NCBI RefSeq assembly: GCF_001697185.1
Contig: NZ_CP014224.1
Location: forward strand, 62,001-126,000
Direction: 5' to 3'
DNA length: 64,000 bases
Source of the DNA: Wenyingzhuangia fucanilytica
GTDB lineage: Bacteria; Bacteroidota; Bacteroidia; Flavobacteriales; Flavobacteriaceae
Shown here: piece by piece, positions 59,716 through 64,000 of the stretch
Position numbering within the stretch: position 1 is the stretch's first letter
How the letters are laid out: the number at the start of each line of letters is the position of its first letter
Notes under the pieces: generated by a model
What the model was told of the DNA's origin: nothing
The model's database searches: none
The model's input: the letters and a program-made list of their open reading frames with translations, nothing else
Program-made: the position numbers and the translations under genes

Positions 59716-60267
59716 ATGAAAATAAAATTTTACACGTTGAGTTTAATGATGTTTGTGTTTACAAGTACTTTATTTGCTCAAAAAACATTTACATTAACTA
59801 GTAAAACCATAGGAGGCCAAGCAACCATTACAGAAGAATTTGATGGGTTTGGCTGTACAGGTAAAAATGAATCTCCTCAACTTTCTTGGAGCAATGCCCC
59901 AGAAGGAACCAAAAGTTTTGCTGTAACCATGTACGACCCTGATGCTCCTACAGGAAGCGGATGGTGGCATTGGGTAATTTTTGATATTCCTGCCAATGTA
60001 AATGAATTGGTTAGCAATGCTGGAGATATAGATTTAAAATTAGCACCCAAAGGAGCTGTGCAAAGTGTTACAGATTATGGAAAACCTGGTTATGGAGGGC
60101 CTTGTCCGCCAGAAGGTCACGGATTACATCAATATATTATAACAGTACATGCCTTAAAAACGAATACATTGGGATTGAAGGCCAATACCAATCCTGCAAC
60201 TGTTGGTTTCTATTTATGGAACAATACTTTGGCAAAAGCTAGTATCGTTACTTATTATAAAAGATAA
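59716..60267 (+). CDS. YbhB/YbcL family (PEBP-like) exported protein
   Basis: A 183-residue phosphatidylethanolamine-binding-protein-like domain with a signal peptide (about residues 1-21, ending LFAQ). The family blocks are TMYDPDAPTGSGWWHWVIFDIP near residue 76 (ligand-binding Asp and His), YGKPGYGGPCPPEGHGLHQYI near 118 and the later VHALKT. The biochemical role of bacterial members is not known. It stands alone, followed by a repeat and a bidirectional terminator. Confidence 0.93.
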   Translation: MKIKFYTLSLMMFVFTSTLFAQKTFTLTSKTIGGQATITEEFDGFGCTGKNESPQLSWSNAPEGTKSFAVTMYDPDAPTGSGWWHWVIFDIPANVNELVSNAGDIDLKLAPKGAVQSVTDYGKPGYGGPCPPEGHGLHQYIITVHALKTNTLGLKANTNPATVGFYLWNNTLAKASIVTYYKR

Positions 60268-60292
60268 ACGATTATACGTTTGGAGAAAACTA

Positions 60293-60374
60293 TGTCAGAT
60301 TGAGTGAATTTTACGATTGTAAATGAGCAAAATTTGTATCGAAATCAGTTTTTATAAAAATTAGTTCTCGATAC
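60293..60374. repeat. Intergenic palindromic repeat, copy B
   Basis: ATGTCAGATTGAGTGAATTT and following bases match copy A near 27899. GTATCGA (60336-60342) can pair with the later CGATAC (60369-60374). TTCTCGATAC with a T-rich tail (60365 onward) also occurs at the front of copy A, so the two halves are in swapped order. Confidence 0.6.
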
Positions 60375-60479
60375 TATTTTTTCTTCCTTTCCTCAGAAAG
60401 AGTTACTCTAGCGGATATTAGATTTTTGATTTATAATTTATAAATGTAATGGGAGAAATATAGGTTTTAAGAGTAATAA

Positions 60480-60513
60480 AAAATCCCTTATGAGAAATTT
60501 CATAAGGGATTTT
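60480..60513. terminator. Bidirectional terminator
   Basis: AAATCCCTTATGA, loop GAAATT, TCATAAGGGATTT with A/T tails, between the PEBP (+) and lpd (-) genes. Confidence 0.9.
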
Positions 60514-60534
60514 TTATATTATTTATTACTAGTA

Positions 60535-61938
60535 TTAAGCATGTATCGCTCTATCTGCAGTAGCAGCCAAACAAGCTTCTTTAATAGCTTCTGTATAGGT
60601 TGGGTGTGCATGAGACATTCTAGAAACATCTTCTGCGGATGCTCTAAATTCCATAGCAACCACTGCTTCAGCAATCATATCAGCAGCTCTTGCACCAATC
60701 ATATGAACTCCTAAAATTTCATCAGTAGTAGCATCTGCTAAAACTTTTACGACTCCATCAGTATCCATAGATGCTCTTGCTCTACCTAAAGCTCTCATGT
60801 TAAAAGAACCCGCTTTGTAAGCAATTCCTTCTTCTTTTAATTGTTCTTCAGTTTTACCAACAGCTGCAACTTCTGGCCAAGTATAAACTACACCAGGAAT
60901 TAAGTTGTAGTTGATATGTGGTTTTTCTCCAGCAATCAATTCAGCAACCATAGTTCCTTCTTCTTCTGCTTTGTGAGCCAACATAGCACCTTTTACCACA
61001 TCACCAATAGCATAAATATTTTCGATGTTGGTTTGTAAGTGTTCGTTAGTTTCTATTTGACCTCTTTCGGTAGTTTTAATACCAATGTTGTTTAATCCTA
61101 GTCCTTTGGTAAAAGGAACACGACCTACAGAAATTAAAGTGTAATCTCCTTCAAAAACAACTTCTTCTCCTTTTTTGTTATCGGCAGTAACTCTTACTCC
61201 TTCACCAGTGTTAGTTACAGAAGTTACTTTGTGACTTACAAAGAATTTTAATCCTTGTTTCTTTAATGATTTTTGTAATTCTTTAGACAACATTCCGTCC
61301 ATTCCTGGAACAATTTTAGGCATGTATTCAATCACAGAAACTTCTGCTCCTAAACGCTTGTAAACTTGTCCTAATTCTAATCCAATTACTCCACCACCAA
61401 TCACGATTAAGTGTTTAGGTACTTCTTTTAATTTTAAAGCTTCGGTAGAAGTAATCACTCTTTCTTTATCGATATTGATAAAAGGAAGAGATCCTGGTTT
61501 AGATCCTGTAGCAATAATGGTTTTTGCAGATTCAATTTTTTCTACTGAACCATCATTTTTATGAATGTTGATATGTGTTGTATCAAAAAACTCTCCACGA
61601 CCTTCGTATACATCAATTTTATTCTTATCCATTAAAAAGTTGATACCTGCAGAAGTTTGAGAAACAACTTCGGCCTTACGCTCAATCATTTTAGGAAAGT
61701 CTAAAGTAACATTGTCAACTCCAATTCCGTGTTTGTCAAAATGAGACAAAGCATCATGGTAATGATGAGAAGAGTCTAATAACGCTTTAGAAGGAATACA
61801 TCCTACGTTTAAACAAGTACCACCCATAGTGCTGTACTTTTCTATAATAGCAGTTTTTAATCCTAATTGTGCGCAACGTATAGCTGCAACATATCCTCCT
61901 GGTCCAGAACCGATCACGGTTACATCGTACTTGTTCAT
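60535..61938 (-). CDS. lpdA: Dihydrolipoyl dehydrogenase
   Basis: A 467-residue flavoprotein, the E3 subunit of 2-oxoacid dehydrogenase complexes. It re-oxidises lipoamide using NAD. FAD binds at VIGSGPGGYVAA, and the redox pair is Cys42/Cys47 in GGTCLNVGCIPS. The NAD motif is IGGGVIGLELG, and the His-Glu pair of the active site is in HAHPTYTEAIKEA near the end. I chose the ATG at 61938 (MNKYDVTVIG); the longer frame adds 16 residues upstream of the promoter-proximal region. A -7 box (TACTTTTG, minus, 61964-61971) precedes it. Confidence 0.97.
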   Translation of the reverse strand: MNKYDVTVIGSGPGGYVAAIRCAQLGLKTAIIEKYSTMGGTCLNVGCIPSKALLDSSHHYHDALSHFDKHGIGVDNVTLDFPKMIERKAEVVSQTSAGINFLMDKNKIDVYEGRGEFFDTTHINIHKNDGSVEKIESAKTIIATGSKPGSLPFINIDKERVITSTEALKLKEVPKHLIVIGGGVIGLELGQVYKRLGAEVSVIEYMPKIVPGMDGMLSKELQKSLKKQGLKFFVSHKVTSVTNTGEGVRVTADNKKGEEVVFEGDYTLISVGRVPFTKGLGLNNIGIKTTERGQIETNEHLQTNIENIYAIGDVVKGAMLAHKAEEEGTMVAELIAGEKPHINYNLIPGVVYTWPEVAAVGKTEEQLKEEGIAYKAGSFNMRALGRARASMDTDGVVKVLADATTDEILGVHMIGARAADMIAEAVVAMEFRASAEDVSRMSHAHPTYTEAIKEACLAATADRAIHA

Positions 61939-61963
61939 GAAAGTTTTTTTTTCTTGTGTAAAG

Positions 61964-61971
61964 CAAAAGTA
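61964..61971 (-). promoter_or_regulatory. Candidate -7 promoter box of lpd
   Basis: Reads TACTTTTG on the minus strand; 25 nt before the chosen start codon. Confidence 0.55.
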
Positions 61972-62047
61972 AATAAAAGCAGGCAAGTGTTTTAGTCAAA
62001 TAACATCAAATAACGTTTTTCTACTTTTTGTTGATTTTTTTGTATAC

Positions 62048-62677
62048 CTAAATAGGAAAGCCTAGCATTTTTCCCATTCCAACTGTAAATAACCATCCAC
62101 CGTAAATAATATGCTCAACACTTACCCATAACATAGACTTTGTTTTTTGATAGGTATGAGCAAAAAAATAGCCACCAATAAAGGTGATGAGCATTACCAA
62201 AGGACTATTAAACATTAAATGTCCCAGAGAAAACACCAATGCATTTACCAGGTTAAATTTCCAAGAAGATTTAAAAAAGTGTTTGTATCGATAAAAGTAA
62301 AATACTCTATAAATATATTCTTGTGGAATCACAGAAAATAAGGTGTACACAAAAATCATTTCTATCCATAAAATTGGTTTTGTAGTGATAGAAATAAACA
62401 ATAAATCTTTGTTGGTTAACATGATGTATATCACTGAGGAGATGATGACACAAATTAAACGGATGGCGGTTGTTCTCCAAAAATAATGTGGTTTTAAAAC
62501 TTTTCTTTTAGCGAATAGTTTTTTTCTGAGTTGATAACTGATATAAGAAATATAAATTACTACAAAAGGGATGCTGTATAGTTTGTAAACTAAAGAGATT
62601 GAGGTGCTTAAAAAAAGCGGATATATTATAAAACAAATAACAAATTCAATGCTGTTTTTGGGAAGTGTTTTTTTCAT
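62048..62677 (-). CDS. CPBP-family intramembrane protease-like protein
   Basis: A 209-residue membrane protein with about six helices. The CPBP (Abi) motifs are present in reduced form: Gln119-Glu120-x3-Arg124 (PQEYIYR, where EExxxR is usual), FSLGH with His153, and VEHIIYGG with His189. The change of the first Glu to Gln is notable, but the other presumed metal ligands remain. Family members include CAAX prenyl proteases and bacteriocin self-immunity proteins; the substrate is unknown. It is 3 nt after the DUF6146-like lipoprotein gene, so one operon. Confidence 0.8.
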   Translation of the reverse strand: MKKTLPKNSIEFVICFIIYPLFLSTSISLVYKLYSIPFVVIYISYISYQLRKKLFAKRKVLKPHYFWRTTAIRLICVIISSVIYIMLTNKDLLFISITTKPILWIEMIFVYTLFSVIPQEYIYRVFYFYRYKHFFKSSWKFNLVNALVFSLGHLMFNSPLVMLITFIGGYFFAHTYQKTKSMLWVSVEHIIYGGWLFTVGMGKMLGFPI

Positions 62678-62680
62678 CTG

Positions 62681-63118
62681 TTACCAAGGAATTATCCCTC
62701 CACCTAATCGTTGGTTGTACTTTTGTTGGAAGTAAAGAAAATAGTTGTAAAGTAAGTAGTTTACCTCGTAGCCATATTTAATATTAGGGTCGTAGTCTAT
62801 TCTTAAAGTGTATAAATCTGAATAATACTGACGAGGATTATTAACCCTAGCATTCCATTCTATAACATAGAGGTAGTTTTTGTTTTCTAAAAATTGAAGT
62901 GAGTAAAATCCTCTTGATTTGGCTCTACTTGTTAACCATGATCTAAATCCAGGGTCTATAATAATTACCTCGTACTCTTCCTCTTCGTTTACAATTTTAA
63001 TAGTATCGGTTTCTGAGTGTAGGTTTTTATCAGTGTTTTTGTTTTTTGCTGAAGAACAATTGGTGATGCTAGCAATGATAAATATGGTAAAAAAGAAATT
63101 TAAAATAAAAGATTTCAT
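62681..63118 (-). CDS. Small lipoprotein, DUF6146-like
   Basis: A 145-residue lipoprotein. The lipobox is TNCS (Cys21). The C-terminal domain has IDPGFRSWLTSRAKSRGFYSLQFLENKNYLY with a conserved look and ends in the aromatic, Gln-rich YFQQKYNQRLGGGIIPW. I believe this is the Bacteroidota DUF6146 family, function unknown; the name is from memory. It heads a two-gene operon with the CPBP-type gene. Confidence 0.75.
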   Translation of the reverse strand: MKSFILNFFFTIFIIASITNCSSAKNKNTDKNLHSETDTIKIVNEEEEYEVIIIDPGFRSWLTSRAKSRGFYSLQFLENKNYLYVIEWNARVNNPRQYYSDLYTLRIDYDPNIKYGYEVNYLLYNYFLYFQQKYNQRLGGGIIPW

Positions 63119-63143
63119 GGCAGAGGCATTTACATAAAGTTAC

Positions 63144-63190
63144 AAAAAAAAAAGAGCTTCTTATTCAATTTGATAAGAAGCTCTTTTTTT
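63144..63190. terminator. Terminator after the M3 peptidase gene
   Basis: AGAGCTTCTTAT (63153-63164) pairs with ATAAGAAGCTCT (63173-63184), with long A and T tails. It ends the minus-strand peptidase gene. Confidence 0.9.
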
Positions 63191-63204
63191 AAATTAGATA
63201 TGTT

Positions 63205-64000
63205 TTACAACAATCCCGCTCTTTTTAGCAAAGCATTTGGAGTAGGTTCTTGCCCTCTAAATTGTTTATACAATTCCATAGGTTTTTGTGTTCCTCCTTG
63301 GCTTAGCACAAAGTCTTTAAATTTAGTGGCAGTTTCTTTGTTAAAAATTCCTGTTTCTTTAAAATATTCAAAAGCATCGGCATCTAATACTTCTGCCCAT
63401 TTGTAAGAATAATACCCAGCAGAATATCCTCCTTGAAAAATGTGAGAGAATGCGGTACTCATACAATTCTCTGAAACATCAGGGTATAGTTGCGTGCTTT
63501 TAAAAGCTTCATTTTCAAATTCTTTTACGTTTTTTATTACGTTGCCGCTGTCAAAACTATTCGGACTTAGTCCGTGCCATGCCATATCTAGAAGACCAAA
63601 ACTTAATTGTCTTAACGTTTGTAGACCTTCTAAAAAGTTAGAAGCTTTTTTGATTTTCTGAATCAATTCGTTAGGAATGATTTCTCCTGTTTTATAATGT
63701 TTGGCAAATAATTCCAAAGCTTCTTGTTCAAAACACCAGTTTTCCATAACCTGACTTGGTAGTTCTACAAAATCCCAAGAAACTGATGTTCCAGACAAAC
63801 TAGGATAGGTAGTGTTGGCTAACATTCCGTGTAAAGCGTGTCCAAATTCGTGAAACAAAGTAGTTACCTCGTTAAATGTTAATAAGCTAGGTTTGGTAGC
63901 GGTAGGTTTGGTAAAGTTACAAACTATAGAAATGTGTGGTCTAGAATTTTCACCATCCAAAATCCATTGACTTTTATAACCTGTTTTCCAAGCTCCATTT
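63205..64000 (-). CDS. M3 family oligopeptidase (C-terminal part; runs off the window)
   Basis: The visible 264 codons are the C-terminal part of a zinc oligopeptidase (Dcp / oligopeptidase A group). The zinc motif HEFGH is in TLFHEFGHALHGML, preceded by SIVCNFTKP and LLTFNEVTT. The substrate-binding block is FSHIFQGGYSAGYYSYKWAEVLDADAFE in two parts. The frame stays open through base 64000, so the start lies outside the window. Such enzymes trim peptides released by other proteases. Whether it has a signal peptide cannot be seen. Confidence 0.93.
   Translation of the reverse strand, partial: NGAWKTGYKSQWILDGENSRPHISIVCNFTKPTATKPSLLTFNEVTTLFHEFGHALHGMLANTTYPSLSGTSVSWDFVELPSQVMENWCFEQEALELFAKHYKTGEIIPNELIQKIKKASNFLEGLQTLRQLSFGLLDMAWHGLSPNSFDSGNVIKNVKEFENEAFKSTQLYPDVSENCMSTAFSHIFQGGYSAGYYSYKWAEVLDADAFEYFKETGIFNKETATKFKDFVLSQGGTQKPMELYKQFRGQEPTPNALLKRAGLL

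Overview
This AT-rich window comes from a member of the Bacteroidota, almost certainly a marine Flavobacteriaceae species that degrades algal or plant polysaccharides. The grounds are: flavobacterial promoters (-7 box TAnnTTTG) before many genes; starts without Shine-Dalgarno sequences; a type IX secretion (T9SS) sorting domain on a secreted sulfatase and the remains of one next to an esterase; a dcw cluster of Bacteroidota type with a very long FtsZ tail; and an arginine cluster built around the Bacteroides-type N-succinyl/acetyl-ornithine carbamoyltransferase. Genus is not assigned. No rRNA, tRNA, CRISPR array, insertion sequence or prophage was seen.

Layout. 1-2.2 kb: bacilliredoxin and a lipoprotein that closely resembles GH82 iota-carrageenases. 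2.3-4.4 kb (minus): alpha/beta hydrolase, engB and an RluA-family pseudouridine synthase in one operon. 4.58-20.4 kb: the dcw cluster mraZ-rsmH-ftsL-ftsI-murE-mraY-murD-ftsW-murG-murC-ftsQ-ftsA-ftsZ, with a MraZ-type operator before mraZ and a duplicated intergenic repeat between mraY and murD. 20.4-34 kb: housekeeping genes (YqeY, thioesterase, ABC-F, DUF983, glucosaminidase, YgiQ), a LacI regulator beside a secreted SASA esterase whose T9SS tail is cut off by a frameshift at an A10 tract, and a His-rich AztD-like lipoprotein behind a Zur-like palindrome. 34-40.4 kb: two paralogous sulfatases flanking an MscS channel.

40.5-55.7 kb: the arginine pathway, GNAT acyltransferase-argG-argC-argD, then a three-gene carbohydrate insert (DUF6250-like protein, GH28-like, GH115), then argF'-argB-argE, an NO/iron-sulfur repair pair (ric plus Rrf2 regulator, minus strand) and argH. 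The first arg gene is preceded by a short leader ORF ending in Phe-Arg-Arg-Arg-Arg-Cys-Arg-Glu, in the right place for an arginine-sensing leader peptide. Sequence just before its Arg codons is perfectly complementary to the eight bases directly before the first arg start codon. This is the most interesting candidate in the window.

55.7-64 kb: two double-CDGSH iron-sulfur proteins, a 7TM-AraC regulator with two unrecognised secreted proteins, a PEBP protein, dihydrolipoyl dehydrogenase, a CPBP-type membrane protein, a lipoprotein and the C-terminal part of an M3 oligopeptidase running off the window. Several intergenic regions carry imperfect palindromic repeats; those in the arg cluster form one AAGTTT/AAACTT-rich family.
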